DNA of 33,630 bases. Source: an uncultured Atopobium sp. Its GTDB lineage: Bacteria; Actinomycetota; Coriobacteriia; Coriobacteriales; Atopobiaceae. The translations under genes and the position numbers were made by a program. Below the pieces are notes generated by a model. The model did no database searches and was not told the origin of the DNA. It was given only the letters and a program-made list of their open reading frames with translations. Where the stretch lies: the NCBI GenBank assembly GCA_916720465.1, contig CAKARF010000002.1, positions 1-33,630 of the forward strand, written 5' to 3'. This document shows positions 27,225 to 33,630 of the stretch, piece after piece; the first letter of the stretch is position 1, and every line of letters starts with the position of its first letter.

Positions 27225-28774
27225 CGGTGTCAAAGGCTGACGGTGAAGATATTGCTGGTACAGAGGACTATGTGCTCGACCTTTCTTTTGGAGATACGGG
27301 AAATACTTTTGAAGTATTTGCCCCGTCGATTCCAATCAAAGATGGATATCTAGTATCTATCGATGGCACAGAATACGGCGGCATCATCGACACAGCTTCT
27401 GACTCGCTTGACGGTGGTGTGTCTACGACTACATGGAGCGGGCGTACCTGGCACGGTATGCTCGCTTCAAAAATCTTGGTTCCGAGTACTGATTACATCA
27501 ATATCTCAGATAAGGCTCAAACAGCCATCGAGAGCATTGTTACTGCAGCAGATCTTGCAACAGTATTTGAGGCTAAAACGGGGCAGTCTGAGACAATTAT
27601 TAAGTGCCAGCTACCTCGTTTTTGCGATGCTTATACAGCATTAAGACACATTGCAAATGCTGCGGGCTCACGTCTTAGAATTCAACGTGCTGATGGTAAG
27701 ACACTTATTTGGTTAGAGCCTCTCACGGATAACAGACTTGATTCTGACGCCCTGGATTACAAGTCTAAGACGTCATATCATCCTGTAAATCACTTAATCT
27801 GCGCTGGTAAAGGTGAGCTTGCAAGTCGTACAGTTATTCACCTCTACGCAGATCGTGCAGGACGCATTTCAAAGACGCAAAGTTTGTTTGGCCAAGATGC
27901 AGTGGAAATGCTCTATGACTACAACAATATCGAGGATGCGGAGCTTGAAAAAGAGGGAACAAAGAAGCTCAAAGAGCTTCAAGCTCAGTCTTCTGTAGAC
28001 GTTACAGTCCATGACGGTTTGAATCTATACATCGATGATGTTGTCGTAGCTGAAAATCAAGACACAGGAAGACGGACTCAAGCGACTATTGGCAAGAAGA
28101 TCGTAAAAGTCGCAAGCGGAGTAATGAGTGTAAGTTATGAAGTGACTTCACCAAACCAGACTCGAGGCTCACATGGCGTTTCATTTGAGTCTTCTGGGGC
28201 GTCTCAAGGTGCCGGAACTACATATGTAGCCGGCACGGGCATTCGTATTGTCGGCAATCGCATCTCAGCGGTTATGTCAGATGAGAAGGTTGCTGATATT
28301 GAGACTCATATTGCAGCTGCGCAGTCTGCTGCAATTGCAGCTCAAGGTCAGGCACATGAGGCAAAAGACATTGGCAACAACGCGTTAGTTTCAGCAAATT
28401 CAAGCGTCAAGAATGTATCCTCAACAGGGCCGCTTGCAGTTTCCCAGACGGGTTCCAACGTCACTTTAAGCCTTCAAAGTTCCGGGGCAGAGGCTGGTTC
28501 ATACGGCCTTTCAGAATCAATTGTGGCTGGGAATAATGCCAATTTTGCGATTCCACGTCTTACGGTTGACGAATTTGGACGTATTACTTCAATCGCTCAA
28601 TCAATGGTGACCCTTCAAATTAGCGGGGGAGCTAACCAAGGCGGAGGTTTCCTAGCCGCTCATCCAATCGGTTCAATCTATGAAACAACTAAATCATTTA
28701 ATCCATCGAGCCTCGGCGGTACATGGAAACGCCTGCCGTCACTTGACGGTTTTAAGTGGGAAAGGACGGCGTAA
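27212..28774 (+). CDS. Tail hub/endopeptidase-position protein with baseplate-type C-terminal domain
   Basis: ATG 27212 follows AGAGGAGG and gives 520 residues. The N-terminal ~330 residues resemble the Gp37-like tail proteins of actinobacterial siphophages (SFGDTGNTFEVFAPSIPIKD, YGGIIDTASDSLDGGVSTTT, WSGRTWHGMLASKIL, ALRHIANAAGSRLRIQR), the place of Tal/gp18. After a Ser/Gly/Ala-rich linker (about 330-460), the C-terminus has HPIGSIYETTKSFNPSSLGG-TWKRL (about 487-511), the motif of baseplate or fibre tips (HPVGSIY...FGGTWE). Fusion of hub and tip in one chain makes it a possible receptor-contact protein. No catalytic motif is obvious. Confidence 0.75.
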   Translation: MDILTVSKADGEDIAGTEDYVLDLSFGDTGNTFEVFAPSIPIKDGYLVSIDGTEYGGIIDTASDSLDGGVSTTTWSGRTWHGMLASKILVPSTDYINISDKAQTAIESIVTAADLATVFEAKTGQSETIIKCQLPRFCDAYTALRHIANAAGSRLRIQRADGKTLIWLEPLTDNRLDSDALDYKSKTSYHPVNHLICAGKGELASRTVIHLYADRAGRISKTQSLFGQDAVEMLYDYNNIEDAELEKEGTKKLKELQAQSSVDVTVHDGLNLYIDDVVVAENQDTGRRTQATIGKKIVKVASGVMSVSYEVTSPNQTRGSHGVSFESSGASQGAGTTYVAGTGIRIVGNRISAVMSDEKVADIETHIAAAQSAAIAAQGQAHEAKDIGNNALVSANSSVKNVSSTGPLAVSQTGSNVTLSLQSSGAEAGSYGLSESIVAGNNANFAIPRLTVDEFGRITSIAQSMVTLQISGGANQGGGFLAAHPIGSIYETTKSFNPSSLGGTWKRLPSLDGFKWERTA

Positions 28775-28998
28775 TGGCTAAAGAACAAGGCTCCAGATAT
28801 ACATGTGACAGATGTGGTAAGTCTGAGTTTGTTACTCCAAGCAATACATACTCGCTCGCTCAATGGCATGACATTAAGCGTCAGTCACAGCGAGGAGAGG
28901 AGAATCGCACTTATTGCGAGAGCTGCTACAAAGCATATCTTGAGCTTCTTGCAAAACATGATGCTTCATTCAAAGAGTTTGAAAGCAAGGTGAATTAA
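28774..28998 (+). CDS. Small zinc-finger-like protein in the tail region
   Basis: ATG 28774 shares a base with the upstream TAA and gives 74 residues. C11-x2-C14 (CDRCG) and C42-x2-C45 (CESCY) form a four-cysteine zinc site, with a helical C-terminus (AYLELLAKHDASFKEFESKV). It is not a virion protein by pattern; such zinc proteins in tail clusters may be regulators or assembly factors. AAAGGACGG, about 12 bases upstream, may serve as ribosome site. Confidence 0.65.
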   Translation: MAKEQGSRYTCDRCGKSEFVTPSNTYSLAQWHDIKRQSQRGEENRTYCESCYKAYLELLAKHDASFKEFESKVN

Positions 28999-28999
28999 T

Positions 29000-29866
29000 A
29001 TGGCGGTTACATGCGTCGATGGGCAGGGTCAAGCACCTCACATTACCGGTGCTGATAAAGGACGTTTGCACGCTGGTATTTTTGGCGAAAAGAGCGTCGT
29101 GCTTGCAGTTGGTAAGCGTCTGGCGGCTACGCAAGAGAGTGCCAATCGAGTCACTATTGCAACCGGCGATGCCTCTCTTCATGGCAGACAAGTAAGCGTG
29201 ACTGCTCCGGAGCAGGTCACAATCACGTCTGGAACTCAAGGACAGAATCGTAACGACTTTATCTGCCTTAAATATGAGCGTAACGCGCAGGGAATTGAGT
29301 CGGCAAAGCTTGAGGTTCTACGTGGTGTACCTACATCTGGTAAAGCCGAGGACCCATTAGTACCAGCGGGTAACGTCTTAAATGGCGACGCTCAAGACTA
29401 CTTCCCGCTCTATCGTGTAAAGCTTAATGGCGTTGTCGCATCTAAGCCAGAGCAGCTCTTTATGTTTGCGAATACGCTCTATCAAGATGATAACGGCGAT
29501 TTTGAAACAGTCATTTTGCAAGATCAGGGAAGTTATAAGAATTATTGGCATATTTACCGCACAGGTTATTCTGTAACTATCAAGGTAAGAGGCTGGCTTG
29601 CTAACAACGTCGCTTATGACGCAGTTAGATGCCCCTTCACCATTCCTGAAGGAGCAAGACCGCCTCTAGTAGATCATGAAAAGTACGGTTCAGTCTCTGA
29701 CAGTACAGAATCTATTGTGTATAGCTCAGGTTTCTGCCCTGGTCACGCTGACGTGATTACGGCCATTTCCGCCCGTCCAGATGGAAACATCTACCTGCAA
29801 GACATGGGCGGCACTGTTTCCAACGCCTGGCGACAGGGCTCTCTCACGTACACGGTAAGGCATTAA
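29000..29866 (+). CDS. Baseplate/receptor-binding protein candidate
   Basis: The 288-residue product begins with an N-terminal domain (about 1-130) like that of baseplate proteins of Gram-positive siphophages: QGQAPHITGADKGRLHAGIF, LAVGKRLAATQESANRVTIA, DASLHGRQVSVTAPEQVTIT, GTQGQNRNDFICLKY. The C-terminal half (about 160-288, SYKNYWHIYRTGYSVTIKVR ... RPDGNIYLQDMG) is beta-rich and probably the binding head. It would determine host recognition together with the 27212 product. AAGGTGAATTAAT-ATG is the start. Confidence 0.72.
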   Translation: MAVTCVDGQGQAPHITGADKGRLHAGIFGEKSVVLAVGKRLAATQESANRVTIATGDASLHGRQVSVTAPEQVTITSGTQGQNRNDFICLKYERNAQGIESAKLEVLRGVPTSGKAEDPLVPAGNVLNGDAQDYFPLYRVKLNGVVASKPEQLFMFANTLYQDDNGDFETVILQDQGSYKNYWHIYRTGYSVTIKVRGWLANNVAYDAVRCPFTIPEGARPPLVDHEKYGSVSDSTESIVYSSGFCPGHADVITAISARPDGNIYLQDMGGTVSNAWRQGSLTYTVRH

Positions 29867-29876
29867 GGAGGGCAGC

Positions 29877-30254
29877 ATGAACATCACAGCTGAGATGGTC
29901 TCCTTCTTTATCTCCATTGCTGGAGCGTTCCTGGGCGGTCTTATTGCCATCTCAAACTGGCAACGTGCTAGTAGAGAGGACAAAGAGAAAGAAGACGCTT
30001 GGAAGGGCAGCATAACTAATACCCTGACACGCTTAGAGACGCGCCAACAAGTCATGAATGAGCAACTGAGCAAGTATCAGCAATCGCTCTCAGATTTAAC
30101 CGCCACACTCACGCAGCACACAGCTGAGCTTTCTGTGGTCGGCATTGTGGCGCGAAGGGCGGACGAAGTCTCAAAAAAAGCAGCAACAGACCTCGCAGAG
30201 GTCAGAACAGACGTGAAGAACCTAGACTCACGCATCACTAGACTTGAAAAGTAA
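29877..30254 (+). CDS. Holin-like protein with N-terminal membrane helix and coiled coil
   Basis: The 125-residue product has one membrane helix (about 7-27, MVSFFISIAGAFLGGLIAIS), a charged hinge, and a long coiled coil (about 45-124). This matches the XhlA/hemolysin-type accessory holin components found before phi LC3-type holins. AAGGAGGGCAGC-ATG is a strong start. It is first in the lysis cassette (29877-31607). Alternatively it could be a spanin-like or structural helper. Confidence 0.65.
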   Translation: MNITAEMVSFFISIAGAFLGGLIAISNWQRASREDKEKEDAWKGSITNTLTRLETRQQVMNEQLSKYQQSLSDLTATLTQHTAELSVVGIVARRADEVSKKAATDLAEVRTDVKNLDSRITRLEK

Positions 30255-30264
30255 AGGAGCAAAC

Positions 30265-30567
30265 ATGATTAACTGGAAAGTACGTCTTCACAACCCTGCA
30301 TGGTGGCTGGGTATGGCTGGAATTGTCATGAGTCCTATCCTGGCATACCTCGGACTGGCTTACTCCGATTTGACCACCTGGGGCAGCCTTGCTGATGTGT
30401 TCGTAAAGTTTATTGGCAACCCTTATCTCATTGGCACTGTGGTTGTGGCGGTCTTGGGTGCGATTGGTGTAACCGTTGACCCAACCACAAAAGGAATTAG
30501 CGACTCTGCGCGTGCCATGACCTACGACAAACCAAGTGTGAGCCCTTTAGACGAGGAGACACACTAA
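30265..30567 (+). CDS. Phage holin, phi LC3 family
   Basis: ATG 30265 follows AAAGGAG and gives 100 residues: INWKVRLHNPAWWLGMAGIV, a first membrane helix to about 40, a second (about 55-75, YLIGTVVVAVLGAIGVTVDP), then TTKGISDSARAMTYDKPS. This is the signature of the phi LC3-type holins, which open the membrane and time lysis. It shares a base with the endolysin start. Confidence 0.88.
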   Translation: MINWKVRLHNPAWWLGMAGIVMSPILAYLGLAYSDLTTWGSLADVFVKFIGNPYLIGTVVVAVLGAIGVTVDPTTKGISDSARAMTYDKPSVSPLDEETH

Positions 30568-31607
30568 TGGCAGACTTTTCGGGCGAGATTACCGCTGATG
30601 TCTGGGCACCTACAACTTCATACGCTTCAGGACGCGGTGGTCATAAGGTTGAGTACATTGCTGTCCATCATGAGGCTTCTGTTGGCTCTTCCCCTTATAG
30701 CATCGCCGCTATGTGGTCGGCTAATGGTGAAGTCAGCGCGCATTATTCAGTAGACAACGAGGGAGCAATCGCGCAGCATGTCTACGAGAGCGATACGGCT
30801 TACGCAGTCGGTCGCTGGGAAGAAAACCAGCGAAGCATCTCCATCGAGCACGCTAACGACCATGCGAACCCCTGGACGGTATCAGAGACCACGCAGGAGA
30901 GCGGCGCACATCTTGTGGCCGCTCTTCTTATTAAGTACGGCTTAGGCTATCCGCGTTGGGGTGGTAACGTCAGGCCACACAAACAGATCGTGGCAACCGC
31001 TTGCCCTGGCGAGCTTGCCGGCTCTCAGAATGTTCACTATATGGAGCGCGTTTGCTACTGGTATGAGGTCATGACTGGTGCGCGCTCAAGCTCTGAGATT
31101 GGCTGGCATACTGACGGTAAGGGTTCGTGGTGGTATCAGACAGGCGAGTCATCAAGCGAGTATGCCGTCGGCTGGTATCGTGTAGGCATGAAGTGGTACT
31201 ACTTCAACGAGTCTGGCTGGATGCTCACAGGCTGGGTTCATGCTAGCTGGGACGGCTCGGAGAAATGCTGGTGGCACTTCGACGATAGTGGCGCACTTGA
31301 AGCTGATAAGTGGCTCACATACAACGACAGCTGGTATTTGCTAGGCTCTGACGGGCGCATGGCGACTGGCTGGCAGGAGCGTGACGGCAAGCGTTATTAC
31401 CTCGACGAGACAGGGCGCATGATTACTGGCTGGCTTAAGATAGATAATGACTGGTACTATCTACGCTCCGATGGCTCACGAGTTGAAGATTGCCTTTACG
31501 AAGTCGGAGCAGACAATATTTGTGCCTTCGATAAGGAAGGAAAGCTTCTCACAGGCGACATCACAGTCACAACCAATGACGATGGATACATCGCTGGAAT
31601 TAAGTAA
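30567..31607 (+). CDS. Endolysin: N-acetylmuramoyl-L-alanine amidase with choline-binding-type repeats
   Basis: The 346-residue product has an Amidase_2/PGRP domain (about 10-165): YIAVHHEAS with H34/H35, AHY at 58-60, ISIEHAN (91-97), and H138-K139 and C146 in HKQIVATACPGEL, the zinc ligand set. From about 185 it carries five or more CW-binding (GW-type) repeats such as YAVGWYRVGMKWYYFNESGW, WYLLGSDGRMATGWQERDGK and YYLDETGRMITGWLKIDNDW. These bind choline or other cell-wall polymers in other systems. The C-terminus leaves the repeat pattern (IKL/TVTTNDDGY). It cuts the amide bond between glycan and peptide at lysis. A strong terminator follows. Confidence 0.93.
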   Translation: MADFSGEITADVWAPTTSYASGRGGHKVEYIAVHHEASVGSSPYSIAAMWSANGEVSAHYSVDNEGAIAQHVYESDTAYAVGRWEENQRSISIEHANDHANPWTVSETTQESGAHLVAALLIKYGLGYPRWGGNVRPHKQIVATACPGELAGSQNVHYMERVCYWYEVMTGARSSSEIGWHTDGKGSWWYQTGESSSEYAVGWYRVGMKWYYFNESGWMLTGWVHASWDGSEKCWWHFDDSGALEADKWLTYNDSWYLLGSDGRMATGWQERDGKRYYLDETGRMITGWLKIDNDWYYLRSDGSRVEDCLYEVGADNICAFDKEGKLLTGDITVTTNDDGYIAGIK

Positions 31608-31613
31608 TATTTA

Positions 31614-31644
31614 CCCCTCTCGTTTTGACGAGAGGGGCTTTTTT
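31614..31644 (+). terminator. Strong terminator of the late operon
   Basis: CCCCTCTCGT (31614-31623), loop TTTG, ACGAGAGGGG (31628-31637) form a perfect 10-bp stem followed by CTTTTTT (31638-31644). It lies 6 bases after the endolysin stop and closes the rightward late transcript before attR. Confidence 0.93.
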
Positions 31645-31868
31645 CATGGGTAAATACTCCAGCTCACAATTTACGTGTCTTAAAATGCCTTACAACAAGC
31701 CGTTTAACTGGGAATTTGTAAAGGTAAATTTACTCGCTTTTCTTTATTGATTGTTTCAATACGGTTAACAACAATGTTTCTCCTTCAATTCTCTTCTTTT
31801 GAATATATCGAGGTAAATCGACTATCTAAATAGTTAAAACTTTTATTCGAACAGGTATTCTACTTTTA
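31645..31868. other. AT-rich spacer between late terminator and attR
   Basis: No ORF with a start signal is seen. GGTAAAT recurs at 31649, 31723 and 31813, and CGAGGTAAATCGAC (31809-31822) contains a short imperfect palindrome. These may be binding sites for integrase or excisionase in the right arm, but the evidence is only repetition. Confidence 0.35.
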
Positions 31869-32003
31869 CAGTAGCCATACAGTTTGGAGGCAAAATGGAG
31901 GCAGCTGATAAAAATTTTAACAAAAAAGGTAGACAGCAAGCCATCTACCTTGGGTTTTTGGTGCCTCCTGCGCGATTCGAACGCGCGACCTGCGGTTTAG
32001 AAG
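31869..32003. repeat. Right attachment region (attR)
   Basis: This is the right copy of the 135-base repeat described for 866-1000. Bases 31959-32003 are the perfect 45-bp core inside the intact tRNA-Arg. Bases 31869-31958 hold the arm-like 17-mer CATACAGTTTGGAGGCA (31876-31892) with a second GGAGGC right after it (31898-31903), and the tRNA terminator. Confidence 0.9.
31922..31950 (-). terminator. Terminator of tRNA-Arg
   Basis: On the minus strand GGTAGA (31949-31944) and TCTACC (31933-31928) form a stem followed by TTTTTT (31927-31922), 9 bases past the tRNA CCA. The copy carried here is the phage-borne one; the displaced chromosomal version lies at 919-947. Confidence 0.7.
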
Positions 32004-32035
32004 ACCGACGCTCTATCCAGCTGAGCTAAGGAGAC
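31959..32035 (-). tRNA. tRNA-Arg (anticodon TCT), integration target restored by the phage
   Basis: Read on the minus strand: acceptor GTCTCCT/AGGAGGC, D arm GCTC...GAGC, anticodon loop CTTCTAA (anticodon TCT), T arm GCGCG-TTCGAAT-CGCGC, discriminator A and encoded CCA (31961-31959). The anticodon stem has one mismatch at its first pair (T-C). The 3' half, from the anticodon loop on, comes from the phage; the 5' half is the host's. An extended -10 lies just upstream. Confidence 0.93.
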
Positions 32036-32049
32036 ATATAGCGTCGTTC

Positions 32050-32058
32050 ATTATAGCA
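32050..32058 (-). promoter_or_regulatory. Promoter -10 of tRNA-Arg
   Basis: On the minus strand TGCTATAAT (32058-32050) is a perfect extended -10 box, 14 bases before the mature tRNA 5' end. No clear -35 is present at 17 bases (GACGTA is weak), which is acceptable for an extended -10 promoter. Confidence 0.6.
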
Positions 32059-32128
32059 ATAAGGATTGCAAATACGTCGTGCCATCAAAGATTTTCTTAT
32101 CAGAAGAATGACAAAGGAAAAGAAAAGT

Positions 32129-32152
32129 AGCTACACTAAAAGCAGCTACACT
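32129..32152 (+). promoter_or_regulatory. Tandem 9-mers upstream of the MalY/PatB-type gene
   Basis: AGCTACACT is repeated at 32129-32137 and 32144-32152, 15 bases apart, just before a possible -10 (TTATAG, 32155-32160). A repeat in this place may be an operator for a regulator of the aminotransferase gene. The link is positional only. Confidence 0.4.
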
Positions 32153-32181
32153 GATTATAGGCTTACGTGAATGGAGACGAT

Positions 32182-33372
32182 ATGTCTTACGATTTTGAAT
32201 CCCGCGTTGATCGCGCTGGTACTGGTTCTAGAAAATGGAACGTCATGTACGACGTTAATCCTGATGTAGCTCCTGGTATTCCACCGTTTTCTGTTGCTGA
32301 CATGGAATATCACACAGCTCCAGAGATTGTTGAAGGTCTCAAGGAGTACCTCAACGACGCAATCCTTGGTTATTCCATGCCAACTAATCAGATGAAGCAG
32401 GCTGTATGCAAGTGGATGAAGACTCGCCACAACTGGGATGTAAAGCCTGAGTGGCTGCTCAACTCTTCAGGCGTGGTACCTGCGCTCTTTGCATCGGTTG
32501 CTGAGTTTACCCAGCCAGACGAGGGCGTCATTCTGTTTACGCCTGTCTACCATCCGTTTTACATGGCCGTTGAGGAGAATAACCGTGCGCTCGTAGAGTG
32601 TCCGCTTGTCCTGTCAGAGGGTCCTCACTACGACATTGACTTTGACCTGCTTGAGAAGCTTGCCGCCGAGCCAAAGAACACCATGGTCATCCTGTGCTCT
32701 CCTCACAATCCAAGCGGTCGTGTGTGGACCAAAGAAGAGCTCACGCGCATCGCAGAGATTGCGGTTCAGCACAACCTCATCGTGGTCGCCGACGAGATTC
32801 ACCACGACCTCATTATGCCAGGCTCCACACACACCGTCTTTGAAACAATTTCCGATGAAGTTGCAGCGCGCACCATTACCTGCACCTCTGCTTCAAAGAG
32901 TTTCAACTTGGCTGGCACGCAGTTCAGCAACATCATCGTGAGCAACCCAGAACTGCGCAGCCGCCTTGAGAAGCGCCTGCAGGCCCGAGAGACCACTTCA
33001 TGCAATCCAATCAGCTTCAAGGCCTGTGAGCTGGCTTACAGCAAGGGTGGGGCATGGCTGGACGCATGCATCAAGGCCATCGACGACAACCAGAAGCTGG
33101 TCCTGGACTTCTTTGCCACCAAGCACCCTCGCGTGAAGCTCGCGCCAATCACAGGAACTTACCTCCAGTGGCTTGACTTCAGAGATCTTGGTCTCACGCC
33201 AGAAGAGCTTGACCACCTATTGCAGTTTGAGGCCCAGGTCTTCTTCACCGACGGCGTCTTCTTTGGCGAGGCCGCCCAAGGCTTCAAGCGCTGGAATTTG
33301 GCAGCTCCTCGTGTGGAGATCGAAGAGGCACTGGATCGCCTGGACACAGCTCTTACGGCCCACGGTTTCTAA
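32182..33372 (+). CDS. MalY/PatB-family PLP enzyme (cystathionine beta-lyase / aminotransferase), host gene
   Basis: The 396-residue product is a fold type I PLP enzyme of the MalY/PatB group: PPFSVADMEYHTAPEIVEGL (start), LGYSMPTNQMKQAVCKWMKT, VILFTPVYHPFYMAVEENNR, LCSPHNPSGRVWTKEELTRI, VVADEIHHDLIMPGSTHTVF and the PLP lysine in SASKSFNLAGTQFSN. This group cleaves C-S bonds (cystathionine, cysteine) to pyruvate, ammonia and a thiol; some release hydrogen sulfide. ATG 32182 was chosen because GGAG lies 6-9 bases before it; a GTG at 32167 precedes the ribosome site. It is chromosomal, and its spacing from the tRNA means integration leaves it intact. Codon use is more GC-rich than in the phage. 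Confidence 0.92.
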   Translation: MSYDFESRVDRAGTGSRKWNVMYDVNPDVAPGIPPFSVADMEYHTAPEIVEGLKEYLNDAILGYSMPTNQMKQAVCKWMKTRHNWDVKPEWLLNSSGVVPALFASVAEFTQPDEGVILFTPVYHPFYMAVEENNRALVECPLVLSEGPHYDIDFDLLEKLAAEPKNTMVILCSPHNPSGRVWTKEELTRIAEIAVQHNLIVVADEIHHDLIMPGSTHTVFETISDEVAARTITCTSASKSFNLAGTQFSNIIVSNPELRSRLEKRLQARETTSCNPISFKACELAYSKGGAWLDACIKAIDDNQKLVLDFFATKHPRVKLAPITGTYLQWLDFRDLGLTPEELDHLLQFEAQVFFTDGVFFGEAAQGFKRWNLAAPRVEIEEALDRLDTALTAHGF

Positions 33373-33379
33373 GCGCAGG

Positions 33380-33445
33380 CTGCGATTTCTGCGCGTACTG
33401 ACTGCGATTTCTGCGCGCGCTGACTGCTGTTTCTATGCAGGCTGT
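33380..33445 (+). repeat. Three tandem 22-base repeats after the aminotransferase gene
   Basis: Units at 33380-33401, 33402-33423 and 33424-33445 share CTGCGATTTCTGCGCG and CTGA, the third being more divergent. They begin 8 bases after the stop. Repeats like this can vary in number between strains; no function is visible. Confidence 0.6.
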
Positions 33446-33504
33446 CTGTAGCGTCTAGGCTCTGCTCCACCATATACCTGCACGTATAGTGCATTTACTC
33501 AGAT

Positions 33505-33533
33505 GCGGAGAAGCTCGTTCTTCTCCGCGTTTT
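33505..33533 (+). terminator. Probable terminator of the aminotransferase gene
   Basis: GCGGAGAAG (33505-33513), loop CTCGTT, CTTCTCCGC (33520-33528), then GTTTTG. It has a perfect 9-bp stem but a short T-run, about 130 bases after the gene. Confidence 0.62.
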
Positions 33534-33538
33534 GTATG

Positions 33539-33609
33539 GCGAGAAACCCGTCGAATCGGCAAGTTTCTAAGAAACTCAAAAAAGAGTTTGAAAAATCTGC
33601 GTTTCTCGC
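33539..33609. other. Nested and competing hairpins at the window end
   Basis: GCGAGAAAC (33539-33547) pairs with GTTTCTCGC (33601-33609). Inside, AGTTTC/GAAACT (33562-33567, 33571-33576) and AAACTC/GAGTTT (33573-33577 region, 33584-33589) cannot both form. Such alternatives resemble an attenuator or a leader for the gene beyond the window, but the window stops before any start. Confidence 0.35.
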
Positions 33610-33630
33610 TTGCATCTTTTTCTGATTCTG

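Larger units (their letters stand above)
956..32003. mobile_element. Complete-looking temperate siphovirus prophage integrated in tRNA-Arg(TCT)
   Basis: The element is bounded by a 45-bp perfect direct repeat made of the tRNA 3' half (956-1000 and 31959-32003). The integrase gene is next to attL. Between the repeats are, in order, modules for lysogeny, early functions, packaging, head, tail and lysis. Every late gene needed for a long non-contractile tail is present and open, including a functional-looking frameshift signal, so the prophage may be inducible. Cargo-like genes sit in three places: 2405-3704, 4782-5165 and 9142-11701. No dedicated replication protein is recognised. Exact ends depend on where in the 45-bp core strand exchange occurs. 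Confidence 0.93.

Noticed and set aside
1..33630. CRISPR array or insertion sequence
   Set aside because: No regularly spaced repeats with spacers and no transposase gene were found; the only tandem repeats are the three 22-base units at 33380.

Overview
The window holds one apparently complete temperate siphovirus-type prophage of about 31 kb (roughly 956-32003), integrated in a host chromosome between the 3' end of asd (aspartate-semialdehyde dehydrogenase, 1-335) and a MalY/PatB-type PLP enzyme gene (32182-33372). The integration target is a tRNA-Arg(TCT) gene on the minus strand (31959-32035). Its 3' half is duplicated at the left end (956-1000), so the phage restores an intact tRNA on the right and leaves a tRNA stub on the left. 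Strong AGGAGG ribosome-binding sites, an LPATG sortase protein, moderate G+C and the flanking genes suggest a Gram-positive actinobacterium. A coriobacterium of the Atopobium/Lancefieldella kind is my best guess. This is inference from composition and gene style, not a database match.

Layout, left to right. (1) 336-955: host-side non-coding DNA with hairpins, a long imperfect inverted repeat, and about 90 bp that match the phage's own right end. (2) 1001-4104: tyrosine integrase, then a minus-strand DUF1828/DUF1829 gene with a partner gene, then a CI-like repressor. (3) 4105-4297: divergent lysogeny switch with operator-like palindromes. (4) 4298-8880: early rightward genes, including a Cro-like regulator, a Bro-N/KilAC antirepressor, an excisionase-like HTH protein, a methyltransferase, a DUF4406 protein and many tiny overlapping genes; one membrane-protein gene points the other way. 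(5) 8901-11701: a cargo-like block with a small membrane protein, an LPXTG cell-wall adhesin-like protein and a second tyrosine recombinase. (6) 11867-12836: two small unknown genes and ssb. (7) 12837-13286: a structured non-coding region. (8) 13287-14731: a sigma-like late regulator, tiny membrane ORFs, a ribbon-helix-helix-like protein, a promoter-hairpin unit and an HNH nuclease. (9) 14731-22998: cos-like region, TerS, TerL, portal, MuF/VG15-type minor capsid protein with a C-terminal nuclease-toxin-like domain, a tRNA-Trp among three terminators, scaffold, major capsid protein, four connector genes and the major tail protein. (10) 23021-31607: tail assembly chaperones G and GT (with a clear -1 frameshift site), tape measure, distal tail and tail proteins, a receptor-binding candidate, holins and an amidase endolysin with choline-binding-like repeats, closed by a strong terminator.

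How the parts work together: the repressor and Cro-like protein compete at the central switch; the antirepressor probably relieves repression; the sigma-like regulator at 13287 probably turns on the promoter at about 14338, which opens the packaging, head, tail and lysis genes. No recognisable helicase, primase, initiator or polymerase is present, so replication probably depends on the host or on unrecognised genes.

Most interesting points: a capsid-linked toxin-like domain with no visible immunity gene, followed directly by a phage tRNA-Trp; an LPXTG surface protein next to a second recombinase; the DUF1828/DUF1829 gene pair in the usual position of phage defence or exclusion cargo; and integrase-arm-like 17-mers on both sides of attL, which point to an earlier related element in the same tRNA site.
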